Source: Planctomycetia bacterium (GTDB taxonomy: Bacteria; Planctomycetota; Planctomycetia; Pirellulales; UBA1268). From it: a stretch of DNA of 11,696 bases. The DNA lies in assembly GCA_009923125.1 (NCBI GenBank), contig RFUD01000029.1, forward strand, positions 1 through 11,696, given 5' to 3'. Within the stretch, counting starts at the first letter, position 1. Each line of letters begins with the position of its first letter. Position numbers and translations under genes: made by a program. Below, one piece after another: positions 1 to 9,700 of the stretch. Below the pieces are notes generated by a model. It had not been told where the DNA came from. It did no database searches and saw only the letters and a list, made by a program, of their open reading frames with translations.

Positions 1-836
1 CTCTGCCCGCGAGTCGTGCCCGCGGCCAGGAGGGGACGCGGCGGCGTCGCGGCGGCCAGTGCGGCGGGGGGTGCCGGACAGCCCTGCTTCACCCAGTCGA
101 GCCAGATCTGCTGCATCTGGGCGACCGTGCCGACGCCGTAGTGCCGCCCCAGCGCGCCGGACCAATCGTCGGTCGCCAGGCCGTCTCCGACGAAGGCCAC
201 GTACTTGTGGCGACCGCCGCGCTCGATCAGGTACCGGGCCAGCGAATAGCCCTGGGAGTAGAGCGGAAGCACGTCCGCCGGATACTCCCGCATCGCGAAC
301 ATTTCGGGAAACGCGATCCCGCGGCCCGTGGTGAGAAACTCGATCAGCAGCCGGTGCTGGCGGGCACGCTCCACGGGGTGCTCCACGGTCGTGCAGGCTC
401 CCTCGTCGGCCCACCGCGGCAGGGGCCGGCGAAAGTGGCTCGCGAAGATCGTGTGGGTGACCTCGTGCGGGAGCACCGAGTCGAGGATGCGCTCCTCGCT
501 GCCCTGGATGGTCATCGTCCAGCCGAACACCTCGCCCGCGTCGAACACGAAACTCGTCGCGCCGCCGGCCCCGAGGTGCGGCGCCACCTGCGCCTTGATC
601 GGGCAGGGTCGGCTCCAGCGTGGCAGCGGCCCGCCGAGCCACTCCACGGCGAGATCGTGCCGGTACTGCTCCGCAGCCTCGCCGATGCGGCGGGCCAGTT
701 GTTCCGTCGGGGCATCGACGACGAAGTTGGCGGTGCGGTGACCGGCCGCCCGCACGTCCGTCGCCGGCCATCCGGCGGCGACGACCAGGGCGGCGGCCCA
801 GAGCCCGATTCGCGAGGCATGCAGTCCGCAATCCAT
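1..836 (-). CDS. Secreted gluzincin-like metallopeptidase (peptidase MA-like), 3' end off window
   Basis: An exported zinc-metallopeptidase-like protein; 278 codons are visible and the frame is still open at the left edge. Residues 1-30 look like a signal peptide: a hydrophobic stretch around residues 11-22 (LWAAALVVAAGW) and a likely cut after VRA. The zinc motif HEVTH lies at residues 124-128, followed by PRWADEG with Glu145, which fits the third zinc ligand of gluzincins (HEXXH, then Glu in a W-x-x-E-G context). The downstream part (LYSQGYSLARYL, then IWLDWVKQG) resembles peptidase-MA-like proteins, where a YxxGxS/A helix follows the active site. The visible end is Ala/Pro-rich. The ATG at 834-836 is chosen because GGAGGT (846-851) lies 9 bases upstream. 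The gene is in the same direction as the two giant envelope genes but separated by 219 bases. The substrate is unknown. The peptidase fold is fairly sure; activity is inferred from the intact motif. Confidence 0.85.
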   Translation of the reverse strand, partial: MDCGLHASRIGLWAAALVVAAGWPATDVRAAGHRTANFVVDAPTEQLARRIGEAAEQYRHDLAVEWLGGPLPRWSRPCPIKAQVAPHLGAGGATSFVFDAGEVFGWTMTIQGSEERILDSVLPHEVTHTIFASHFRRPLPRWADEGACTTVEHPVERARQHRLLIEFLTTGRGIAFPEMFAMREYPADVLPLYSQGYSLARYLIERGGRHKYVAFVGDGLATDDWSGALGRHYGVGTVAQMQQIWLDWVKQGCPAPPAALAAATPPRPLLAAGTTRGQ

Positions 837-845
837 GTCCCGACC

Positions 846-851
846 ACCTCC
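846..851 (-). promoter_or_regulatory. Shine-Dalgarno site of the metallopeptidase gene
   Basis: On the minus strand the sequence reads GGAGGT, nine bases before the ATG at 836. It supports that start, which also gives a complete signal peptide. Confidence 0.65.
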
Positions 852-865
852 GGAGTGAACCTGCC

Positions 866-893
866 CCGGTTCCGGCATCCCTGCCGAAACCGG
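866..893 (-). terminator. 12-bp hairpin between the giant gene and the peptidase gene
   Basis: CCGGTTCCGGCA (866-877) pairs with TGCCGAAACCGG (882-893) around a TCCC loop, with a single C/A mismatch at 872/887. The hairpin sits 15 bases upstream of the peptidase ribosome binding site and about 160 bases after the stop of the upstream giant gene. No U-run follows on the minus strand. It could be a terminator, an attenuator or a leader structure; the sequence does not decide which. Confidence 0.4.
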
Positions 894-971
894 CCTGCGC
901 CGCGAATTTCCCGGGGGAAAGCCTCGCTGCGGCCCACCGCCTTGCCGCGGGCGGGGCGGACACTAGCGGAC

Positions 972-988
972 GGCTCCGAGCAGGAGCC
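972..988. terminator. Small dyad downstream of the 1898-residue gene
   Basis: GGCTCC (972-977) and GGAGCC (983-988) form a perfect 6-bp stem with a GAGCA loop, about 70 bases after the stop codon at 1056-1058. A T-run (995-998) lies on the plus-strand side only, so it would not serve the minus-strand gene as a classic intrinsic terminator. This is weak evidence. Confidence 0.2.
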
Positions 989-1055
989 AGACCGGTTTTG
1001 ACGCGGCATTTCACGCGGCCGCCGCGACGAGTCGTCTGCTGCGGGGGCCGGGGCG

Positions 1056-4000
1056 TCAGCCGGAAAGCCGCCGCCGCAGGCCGACCCACCAGGCGCCGCC
1101 GATCACGAGGATCGCCATCGTGGCCCAGGCTCTCTCGAGCAACGTGGGGTCGCGGCGGCGCGCGATGCGGATCGTGAGCGACGTCTCCCCCGGGACCCCG
1201 ATCACCTCGACGACGGCATCCCGCGGCGCGGACGCCTCCCCGACCGGGTCGCGTTCCTCCACGCGTTGTTCACGGGCCCGCAGTTCCTCGCGCAGCCTCT
1301 CCCGATCGGCCGGCGCGGCGTTGGCGATCGCGTTGTCGAAGGCCGCACCGAGCGACGCGACGGCGACGGCCCGCTCCCGATCCGCTTCGGCGTCCGTCGC
1401 CACGCGGCCCGGTCCGGCGACGTGGATGACGGCGTCGCGCGGGGCCCGCAGCGTCCACAGCCGCCGCGCGCAGGGCAGTCCGACGATCGTCGGCGCGAGG
1501 ACGGCGACCGGACCGTCATCGGCGGCCCCGCCCAGCGTCCCGGCGTAGACGACTTCGATCGACCGCGGCCAACTGGTGTCGTGCAGCCGGACGTCCCACC
1601 GCTCGCCGACGGCCTCCCCCGCGCCGCCGCCTGCCACGGCGGGGGTGACGGTCGCCGTCGGCTGGCCATCGACGAGCACGTCGAACAGCCGCATGCCGCT
1701 CGGCAACGCCAGACGGAGGAGGCGTTGGCGGGCGACGACGTCGAACCTCGCCCGGCCCCACGCCCGGCCGCGGCTCTCGAACGACACTTCCACGTCGGCC
1801 AGTTCGATCCGGGGATCCTCGTTCGTCCGCGTTTCGGGAGTCGCCGGTGGCTCGACCGTCGCCGGCGCGGCTCGCTCCGTGGGGGCCGATTGCCGCAGCA
1901 CATACAGCGGCGGCCGCTCGTCGCTGCGCAACTCCCACGACCGCTGTGGGGACTCGTCGGTCAACGACTCGTTCCATGAAGCGACGACCGGCGCCGCGGG
2001 CATGGCGACCCGCACGACGGGCAGGCGGGCGGTGGCCGCGGGAGGTTTGGGGATGTGGGCCGTCACGTCGAGGCGGAACCGCCCGGCCCGCGGCCTCTGC
2101 ACCGTCAGCGTGCCGCGGTCGGCCGCATGCCGCCGCCACTGGGCCTCGATCGGGCCGCGTGCGGCCAACTCGGGCGTCTGGAGTCCGTCGTCGAACAGGG
2201 CGATCGAGTCGATGACGCACTCCGCAGGCATCTCCACCGGAAGCGACACCAGGGGCGCCGAGGTGGCGTCGAACCGCGCGTCGAGCGACACGACGGTACG
2301 TTCGGGCGTGAACCTGACCCGGGCATCCTGCGTCCCGCGGGGCTCCTGCCGCCGGCGCTCCACCGTGATCCCGATCCGTTCCGCCGGCGCGGCGTCGGTG
2401 GCGGTCGCGGCATCCGCCGGCGGGCGCACCTCGACCCGCCACGCCGCATCCTCCGCGGGCAGCGGCAGGAATGCATGCGGCGCCTCGACGTGGGCGGTGA
2501 GATCTCCGGCCGCGCTGAATCGGATCGTGCGGACATCGACGCCGGGGGATTCGATCCACGCCCCCGGCACCGTGAATCGGCCCACCGGAGCGACGAGCGG
2601 CATGCGAAAGGCGAGTTCGAAGCGCCAGGGTCCGCCGGCCGGCGCGACGGCGCGAACCGCCCACCGATTGCCGGTCAGCCGAAGCACGTCGAGCGCAGGA
2701 TCGACCGGCATCACGAGTTCCAGACCGTCGTCCGCGCGAACGACGCAGGAGGAGGCGATCGCACGCCCCGGATCGACGACGAAGCCGGCGCCGACCCGGC
2801 ACGCGTCGAGGTCCCACGATACGACATTGCGGCTCTCCGCGACCGGCACGCCGATGGCGGGCCCGATCCCTGGCACCCGCGAGCGGACGACGCGCACCCG
2901 CCCCGCGCCGGACAGGTCGTAACCACCCGCCCCGGCCGACCCGGCGGGCATGCTGGACGCGGCGGCGAACGGACCGTCCGGCGGCGCCACCTCGCAGCGG
3001 AAGCCGCGGCCGCGCGCCTGTTCGTGATCCTCGAACTCCAGCACGGCGATCGGGGCCGGCGGGAGGGATGCCGTCGCCGTGACGACATCGCCCTCCATCT
3101 CGACCTGCGGCGTGAACTCCGCCTCCACGGTGTGCCGTCCCGCGGTCGGGACCACCACTTCATCATGTTCATGGTGTTCATGGTGTTCATGGTCTGCACG
3201 GCGGAGCAACGCGCCGGCAACAAGGGCCGCCGGTCGCCCATCGATCCGCAGGGAATCGGCGACCCACTGCGCCGTGTTCCCGGGCCCGCCGAGCGTCAGG
3301 ACGCCCGCGGATGCCGCATCGATTTCAAGGGCCACGCGCCACCGCTCGCCGCCCTGAGCATCCGGCCGCGGCGAGGGCACGACCACGCGGCTCGTCAGGA
3401 TCCGGACCGCTTCGGCGTCGTCGGCGCCACCGCGAGCCAGAACGCGGTACAGCGGTTCCGGAACGAGCGCCGTCTCCCCCCGCTCCCCGGGCATGATGAA
3501 CACCCGCACCGGCTCCGCGGCATCCACCGCGGGCCACGCACCGGACGCATGGATGGCGAGACATCCGATGACGGTCGGCGCCGCCCGGCCGCCGATCCGC
3601 CGCACGATCACGACCCCCGATGCGAGGACCGCGGCCCACCAACCGGCACGGGCGACGACATCGGCCGGCGGCGACGCCCACAGGGCCGCGACGCCCGTGG
3701 CCACGCAGGCCACGGGTATCAGCCACGGACGATGCCGGGCCGCAGACAGCACCGCGCCGGCGACGAGGATGGCGACGGCGACGGCGACGACCCCGAGGAG
3801 TCGGCGTTGCACGACGACGAACGCACCGTCGCCACGGCCCGCGGCGGGCACGAAGTCCCGGGTGCGGAACGCCTCTCCCGGCGCGCCGGCGGAACTCTCC
3901 GCTGCAGCGGCTGCCGGCGCCGCCACGCCGATCCCGAACAGGCGTTCGAGCACGCCGCGATCATCGACGCCGACATCCCTCCAGGCCGTCGACACGGCGG

Positions 4001-6752
4001 CGATCTCGAGGCCAGGGGGCAGGTGCAGGTGATACAGCCGGTCGAGCACCGGAAGATCGACCACCACGCCACCCGGCTCGACCCTCCACCACGCGCGGGA
4101 CGCGTCCTGCACGGCCACCGTCCGCACCACGAGCCGCAGCGACGATCGACCGGCCGGCAGATCGATCGGCACGGCGGCCACGTCGTCGCGCGGCACGACC
4201 GCGACCGGCTGCCCGTCGATCTCGATGCCCTGCAGTTGCCGCCCGGGGGGCAGGCCGACCACCACCGACGGCCGGCCCTGGCTCTCGATGTCGAACGCCG
4301 TCTCGCATTCGGTCCGGCCGGAAGCGTGGCACCAGCACGACACCGTCTCCCTCCACGCCCAGGCCCGGGCGTCGTCGTCGTCATGCGCACCCGGAAGCAG
4401 TTCGGCGGCTGCGGGGAACGTGGCGTCGCGCTCGCCGTGGAACGAGAACGCCCCGATCAGCGTCGGCCAACGATCGACATCACCGGCCCGCGGCGGGAGC
4501 TCGGCGAGCCGACGATTGACGAGCCGCGGACGCCGTCTTCCCGCGTCGCGCACGATCACCTCGCCGACCTGCCGCGCCGCCCCCTCCACCCATGCCAGCG
4601 GGATCGGGGTGGCCGCGGAGAACGGCACGGTGCGGGACGCACGGATCGTCACCGCGTCGCGGATCGGCGGCGTGAACTCCACGACCCACGACTCCTCCAC
4701 CGATTCCTGCCGTCGAACCACGATGCCGCCGGCGGCGGGCGCGAGGAGCGACCACTCGAGCTGGTCGTCCATGGGCTCGGAGAACCGCACCACGATCCCG
4801 TCCAGATCCGACGTGTCCGGCCGACATTCGAACGTGAAGGACTGCGACAGGCGATCATCCCGCGCGGTGAGCCGCACCTGCGTCTGCACGTCGATCGGCG
4901 GACGGCGCTCGACCACGCGCACCTTCCAGGCCGCCGCCCCCGGCCCCGCGGGCGCCCACGACCGCACGCCGGCGTCGTCGATCAGCCCCGCGAGCCGGGG
5001 GACGACCACCGCCGGCGCGACGCCGTCGATTTCGACCGCCTGTTCGGGGCTCGTCTTGAACCCGATGGCCGCCGGGCCCGCGGCCGCCGCCGGGATCCGC
5101 ACCATGTCGATGTCCGCGGCCGTGAACTCCGCGCCGGCGGCCACTCCGGCGCGATGGCCGGTGATTCGCAGACGGAGCCGCTTGTCGGGCGTGATCGCCG
5201 ACGCGAGCCCGACCCGCAGCACGTCACCCCGCGCCCCGCGCACCACCTTCCACTCCACGGGCTCGGGCGACCGCACGTCCGCCACGGGCACCGGCTCGGA
5301 CCAGCCGAGGGGCTGCGACCAGGCGACAAGGTCCACGGCGTCGATGAACCAACCGGCGGAGACGACTCCCTCGAGGTCGAAGGCCTCACCCCGCTCCACA
5401 CCGACGTCGCAGGTGGTCACACCCCCGATCACGCCCGGCGCGAAATCGACGACCGTCACCCGTTCGACGTCGAGTCGCGGCGTGCGTGGCGTCACGGCCA
5501 CCCGGATCTGCGCGGCCGGCCCCTGCTGCTCGAGAAAGATGCGGGCGGGCAGCACCTGATCGGTGACACCTTCGGCACCGCCGCGCCGCGAGGACGCGGG
5601 CAACGGCCACGCCGCTGCAGCCTCGGCGGTCACGGGCAGCGAGCGATCCGCGTCCATGGCCGCCAGGGACAGTGCCGGAGCGACCCGCAGCAGCGTGCCA
5701 CCCGCGGCCCAGTCCGCCGACCGCGGCGCCACCGTCGGCAGCGGCCGCACCGTGCCGTCCGGAAGCGGGCCGACGGCCCGGATCAGGAGCGGCTTCCTGC
5801 TCCCGCGAACGATCGGTGGCGGGCGGCAGCTGATCGATCGACGATCGGCCGACTCGGACCAGGCGACTGCGATTCCGCCGCCGTCGCCGGCCTCGACGCC
5901 GGTCACGACGAGCGCGGGATCTTTCTCCACGACCACCGGCTCGTCGCCCCACATGGTGATCGGGATCAGCGCCGTCTCCACGGCGACCTCGCGACCGTCG
6001 ATGTCGATCGTGCTCCAGGCGCCGATGCCCGGGGAGCGACGCCCCGCATCGACCACGAAGAACTCGACCGCGGCGCGGAGGGACGTCTCGATCACCCACG
6101 CGGAGCCGTCGTGGACCGGGGGCAACGGCTGATTCAGCACCAGCGGCCGCACCCCGGCGGGAAGTTCGAGGCGGATCGTGGAGCGGACGGCCGGCAGCAG
6201 GGGAAGAACGTGGCGGAAACCTTCCCCGGTGGGCGTCGCCGCGCGGCCGGACCAGTCGGCGACATACTCGCCGGCCCCCACCGGCACGATGGCCCGCGAA
6301 CCGTCCGTGCGGCAGAAGACGACCACATCGCCCACCCCCGTGCCGGTGCGGGCGGTGCATCGCGACACCGCGAGCCCGCCCAGGGACAGTTCGGCTTCGG
6401 CCGCCGCCCGCGTCCCGACGTCGAAGGCGACGCGGCCCTCGAGCCGACCCTCCGGCCCGATCCGCGCCTCGTATCGGGCCGCATCCGCAACCGCGCGCCC
6501 GGGCAAGGCGGCCGCGGCACCGCCGGCCACGCGTTCCAGCGCCGCCTCGAAGTCGGACCGCGGCACGGGCACATACCGCTCGTCGCCGAGCGGCACCTCA
6601 CCGATCGCGTCTCGGGGCACGTGAACCCGCGTGAAGCGCAGCCCCGCGGCGTCGCCCGAATCGTCCGCACTCCCGCGCTGCATCGTCACCAGCCACCCGA
6701 TCGCGATGGTCGCGAGACAGACCGCGGCGTGGAGATGCCGGCGGCCCGTCAT
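1056..6752 (-). CDS. Giant exported membrane-anchored protein, two tandem modules, unknown function
   Basis: A 1898-residue protein. The ATG at 6750-6752 is chosen because it overlaps the previous gene's stop (ATGA), has GGAGG six bases upstream (6759-6763), and gives a hydrophobic export signal (residues 9-24). The open frame continues upstream to 7427, but that part is out-of-frame sequence of the previous gene. Module A has YVPVP at 60-64, LSLGG at 122-126, a long stretch of alternating hydrophobic residues typical of beta sandwiches, LPPG...IDGQP near 833-850, then hydrophobic segments at about 985-1004, 1011-1025 and 1038-1050. Module B repeats the plan: a signal-like stretch at 1051-1079, LVPEP at 1096-1100, LTLGG at 1152-1156, a His/Glu-rich insert at 1188-1198, LPSG...VDGQP near 1681-1700, a charged probable coiled coil at 1815-1835 and a final membrane helix at 1875-1892. 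I recognise no enzyme motif. It is probably an envelope protein with most of its mass outside the cytoplasm; its role is unknown. Confidence 0.85.
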   Translation of the reverse strand: MTGRRHLHAAVCLATIAIGWLVTMQRGSADDSGDAAGLRFTRVHVPRDAIGEVPLGDERYVPVPRSDFEAALERVAGGAAAALPGRAVADAARYEARIGPEGRLEGRVAFDVGTRAAAEAELSLGGLAVSRCTARTGTGVGDVVVFCRTDGSRAIVPVGAGEYVADWSGRAATPTGEGFRHVLPLLPAVRSTIRLELPAGVRPLVLNQPLPPVHDGSAWVIETSLRAAVEFFVVDAGRRSPGIGAWSTIDIDGREVAVETALIPITMWGDEPVVVEKDPALVVTGVEAGDGGGIAVAWSESADRRSISCRPPPIVRGSRKPLLIRAVGPLPDGTVRPLPTVAPRSADWAAGGTLLRVAPALSLAAMDADRSLPVTAEAAAAWPLPASSRRGGAEGVTDQVLPARIFLEQQGPAAQIRVAVTPRTPRLDVERVTVVDFAPGVIGGVTTCDVGVERGEAFDLEGVVSAGWFIDAVDLVAWSQPLGWSEPVPVADVRSPEPVEWKVVRGARGDVLRVGLASAITPDKRLRLRITGHRAGVAAGAEFTAADIDMVRIPAAAAGPAAIGFKTSPEQAVEIDGVAPAVVVPRLAGLIDDAGVRSWAPAGPGAAAWKVRVVERRPPIDVQTQVRLTARDDRLSQSFTFECRPDTSDLDGIVVRFSEPMDDQLEWSLLAPAAGGIVVRRQESVEESWVVEFTPPIRDAVTIRASRTVPFSAATPIPLAWVEGAARQVGEVIVRDAGRRRPRLVNRRLAELPPRAGDVDRWPTLIGAFSFHGERDATFPAAAELLPGAHDDDDARAWAWRETVSCWCHASGRTECETAFDIESQGRPSVVVGLPPGRQLQGIEIDGQPVAVVPRDDVAAVPIDLPAGRSSLRLVVRTVAVQDASRAWWRVEPGGVVVDLPVLDRLYHLHLPPGLEIAAVSTAWRDVGVDDRGVLERLFGIGVAAPAAAAAESSAGAPGEAFRTRDFVPAAGRGDGAFVVVQRRLLGVVAVAVAILVAGAVLSAARHRPWLIPVACVATGVAALWASPPADVVARAGWWAAVLASGVVIVRRIGGRAAPTVIGCLAIHASGAWPAVDAAEPVRVFIMPGERGETALVPEPLYRVLARGGADDAEAVRILTSRVVVPSPRPDAQGGERWRVALEIDAASAGVLTLGGPGNTAQWVADSLRIDGRPAALVAGALLRRADHEHHEHHEHDEVVVPTAGRHTVEAEFTPQVEMEGDVVTATASLPPAPIAVLEFEDHEQARGRGFRCEVAPPDGPFAAASSMPAGSAGAGGYDLSGAGRVRVVRSRVPGIGPAIGVPVAESRNVVSWDLDACRVGAGFVVDPGRAIASSCVVRADDGLELVMPVDPALDVLRLTGNRWAVRAVAPAGGPWRFELAFRMPLVAPVGRFTVPGAWIESPGVDVRTIRFSAAGDLTAHVEAPHAFLPLPAEDAAWRVEVRPPADAATATDAAPAERIGITVERRRQEPRGTQDARVRFTPERTVVSLDARFDATSAPLVSLPVEMPAECVIDSIALFDDGLQTPELAARGPIEAQWRRHAADRGTLTVQRPRAGRFRLDVTAHIPKPPAATARLPVVRVAMPAAPVVASWNESLTDESPQRSWELRSDERPPLYVLRQSAPTERAAPATVEPPATPETRTNEDPRIELADVEVSFESRGRAWGRARFDVVARQRLLRLALPSGMRLFDVLVDGQPTATVTPAVAGGGAGEAVGERWDVRLHDTSWPRSIEVVYAGTLGGAADDGPVAVLAPTIVGLPCARRLWTLRAPRDAVIHVAGPGRVATDAEADRERAVAVASLGAAFDNAIANAAPADRERLREELRAREQRVEERDPVGEASAPRDAVVEVIGVPGETSLTIRIARRRDPTLLERAWATMAILVIGGAWWVGLRRRLSG
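3159..3194 (-). repeat. 9-bp tandem repeat encoding a His/Glu-rich stretch
   Basis: Four head-to-tail 9-base units lie here: TTCATCATG, TTCATGGTG twice, and TTCATGGTC on the plus strand. On the minus strand they encode DHEHHEHHEHDE inside module B of the 1898-residue protein (about residues 1187-1198). The repeat is in frame and much richer in A/T than its surroundings. It could bind metal ions or be a neutral linker produced by slippage. Confidence 0.85.
3603..3605 (-). promoter_or_regulatory. Possible internal GTG start at the module A/B boundary
   Basis: This GTG (Val1050 of the large protein) begins VRRIGG, followed by a hydrophobic stretch (PTVIGCLAIHASGAW) and AVDAA before EPV, which together look like an ordinary signal peptide. 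A G-rich stretch (GGGGGT) lies about ten bases upstream of it. A separate product of about 849 residues would correspond to module B. This is speculative, as the reading frame is uninterrupted. Confidence 0.25.
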
Positions 6753-6763
6753 TCCCTGCCTCC
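6749..6763 (-). promoter_or_regulatory. ATGA overlap with Shine-Dalgarno site coupling the two giant genes
   Basis: The stop TGA of the 1110-residue gene (6749-6751) shares bases with the ATG of the next gene (6750-6752). GGAGG at 6759-6763 is still inside the first gene, six bases ahead of that ATG. This arrangement is typical of translational coupling and fixes the start of the downstream gene. Confidence 0.8.
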
Positions 6764-9700
6764 CCGGCCCGGCCCCGGGCCGTCGGGAGACGCGGCCGAA
6801 GGCGTGGCGGCGATCACCACGGAGGCCGCTGGCCCGAACCGCGTGGAGGAATCGGGCGACACGGTGAACCCGGAGCCACGCGTTGCATCGGTGCGGCGAT
6901 CGACCACCCACCGCAACCCGGCGGCCAGCAATGCGAGCAGGATCCCCGGCAGCGCCGCGAGGCCGAGCAGCGGCAACAGGTCGGGAATGAACGCCGCCCC
7001 GAGCGCCGCGACGGCGCCGACCGACACCAGCGTGGACACCCGGCGCATCGCCCGGCTGTAGACGATCGCCAGTCCCAGGGCCAGCGCCGCCCCCGACACC
7101 GTCAGCACGAGGAACCAGGTCGGAGCGAGCCAGACCCGCCCCGTGCCCGGATCCCCGACGCCCGCATACACCACGCGGCGCTCGGCCACGGGCATGTCGG
7201 GCGACGCGACGCGACGCCCCGCCGCGGCGGCGACCCACTCGGCGATCGCGGTGTGGGACACCAGCGGCGCATACTCCGGACCGAACGCCCCCCACTGCCA
7301 GCGTTGCTGCGACGTCCACGCCGCCGGTGGCACGACGACGTGCTCGTCCGACTCCATCCGCAGTTCCCAGTAGAAGCGGCGCAGCACCGTGCCGGTCGGA
7401 AATCGCGGCGGCTCCAGCACCAGCCACGCCGGCAACCCCGGCAGCAGATCGGCGACGCGTCGGGGCCGACTCATCTCGATCACGAGCACGCTGCTCCGGC
7501 CGGCCGCGGGCAGCGGCACGCGCACCGTGCCGTCAGCGTCCTCGGCGGCCACCACACCGACGCCATCCACGGTGCATCGAGCCGCCGGCGCGCCAGCGGC
7601 CCGAGCCGCCCCGAACCCCGCCGGCAGCATCAACCGCACTTCCGGAGTCGAACTCGTGATGGCGCACGTGAAGGTCTCGTCGTGCCGATCCGGCAGCAGC
7701 CTCGTCTCGTACCATGCCGCTTCGACCGTCGTGTCGACCGTCCCCGACTCGGATTGCAGGGCGACCGCCAACGGAATCTCCGACTCCGCGGAGGTCGCCT
7801 GCCAGACCCGGCTCGGCCCGACGGTCGGCAGCGCCGTGTCGCGGGTCCAGGCGGTGCCCCGGAGGTCCACCGCATACTGTTCGGATGCGGTCACCGCCAC
7901 GCTCTGGCGGACGATCCGGGCCTCCGTGGGGAGGACGAGCGGAAGGTTCTCACCCACCGTCGCCGCCGCCGGCACGTCGGGCATCGGGACGGCGTACGAG
8001 ATCGACACGTCACCCGTCCCCAGGAGCGGATTGGCGAGCATCACCCGCAGCGCCACGAGGCCCTCGGGGGCGTCTGCCGGCGCCGAAACCTCGAACGGAT
8101 TGAGCAGGTCGCCCGCCTGCCGCACCTCGAGCGAGCCGTCGTCGATGACGCGACGCGGCACGGCCAGATCGACGAACTCCAGCGGCACGTTCGCCACCGT
8201 GAACCGGATCGTCTCCTCGACCCGGATGCGCTGCGGGCCGACGGTCGTCTGCGCCACGATGCTCGCATCGACCCGCCTGGCCAGGAATCGTCGCCGGGCT
8301 GCGAACCGGCCTTCGGTGCCATCGACGCGGTAGGCGAGCACCGGGGACTCGCCGGACCGTGGCGCGGAAGCGACCTGCCGCACGAGACCGGTCATCGCGG
8401 ACACCTCGGGCAGGATCTCGATGTCGCTGTCGGAGGTGATGGTGACCTCGGCCGGACCGACGAGGTCGGCCCGTGGCACCGGCAGCTTCCAGGCCAGTTC
8501 CGCCTGCGTCCGATCGATCGGCAGGCTGCAGCGGGCCTCGATCGTCGCCTCCCCCGACAACGGCTGGACGAACGGGATCGCGAGCCGCCCACCCTCCGTG
8601 GTCACCGCCGCCGCATCGACGAGCGTCGTCGGCCCGACCTCGTCCACGTTCCATCCCTCGAGGCCGAGCACGACCCGCGAGGCCGGAGCGCCGCGCACGA
8701 CCACGCGGAGTTTCGCCACCAGGGCGATCCGCGTCGCTCCCACCGCATAGCGATAGGCGGGCTCCACGACCACGCGGCTGCCGCGCGGTCGCACCCGCAG
8801 CGGGAGTGTCGCGGGCTGGGCGTCGTAGGCGAACGCGGCGACGAATCCCGGCCGGCGTGCCGCGACGGGCGGATCGACCCGTCGGTTGCCGCCGCTGTCC
8901 TCCCACTCCACCTGCCAATCCCCCTCCACGACCACGCTCACGCGGCCGCGCTGCCGCCAGGCCGGGATGCCGGCGACCGCGAACCCGAGCGCCTCGACCA
9001 CCGGCGCCGACCGCACCTCGATCGGCCGCTCGCACGCCACGTCGACCACCGCGCGGCCGGCCGCATCGGGCCGTACCCGCACCACCGCCTGGGGCGTCTC
9101 GGCCGACCCGACGACCTCCACGAGCGTCGCAGGGTCTGCGACCCGTTCGATGCGACTGCCCGGCGGGACCGCGATCCGCAGGTCCTGTGGCTCCGGCCCC
9201 AGTCCTTCGAGTTGGATGGAGGCGGTGGTGGTGGCGAGCGTGCCGTCGATCCGCACCACGCTCTCGACGACCGCCTGTGGCGGCGCGGCGCCGGACCATG
9301 CGGTCTCACCGGCAGCGGCGATGAGGATCGTGGTGGGGCCGGCGACGCCGGCACATTCGACCATGCTCCCGGCCGCCGTCTCCGCCGCTGGTTCGACGCG
9401 GATCGCGGCGCCGGCCGGCTGGACGTCGACCCGCGGCGTGACCCGCGGCGTGGCGAGCCGCACGAGCGAAGCGGTCGCCCGCGGCACCGTCAGCCGCAGC
9501 GTTTCCCCGTTCGGGCCGCGCGCCACCGGCACGAGGCCGACGAGGGTCAGCGAGTGGTGCGAATCGACGGCGGCCTCCAGCCAGGCCTCGTATCCCCTGC
9601 CACGCTGATCGACGTCCACGATCAGGCGTCCCTCTCCCTCGTGTCGCGGCGGGGTCGTGACCACCATCCCGCCGAGTTCCAACGGCACCCGCGACCATCC

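Noticed and set aside
141..1001. A 286-codon open frame on the plus strand at the left end
   Set aside because: It is antisense to the metallopeptidase gene, whose product carries a signal peptide and a HEVTH motif. The plus product shows only Arg/Pro/Gly-rich sequence.
512..1009. A 165-codon minus-strand frame
   Set aside because: It is a different frame from the metallopeptidase gene over the same bases, and its product is Arg/Ser/Pro-rich with no domain.
3159..3194. The tandem repeat as a CRISPR-like or mobile-element feature
   Set aside because: The units are 9 bases long with no spacers and lie in frame within a coding sequence.
2055..7061. A 1668-codon open frame on the plus strand
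   Set aside because: It is antisense to the 1898-residue gene and the end of the 1110-residue gene. Its product is dominated by Arg, His, Pro, Gly and Asp without domains or hydrophobic structure, as expected from the reverse complement of a GC-rich gene.
6753..7427. The 225-codon upstream extension of the 1898-residue gene
   Set aside because: It lies entirely within the previous gene in another frame and is low-complexity Arg/Gly/Ala. The ATGA overlap, ribosome binding site and signal peptide all support the start at 6752.
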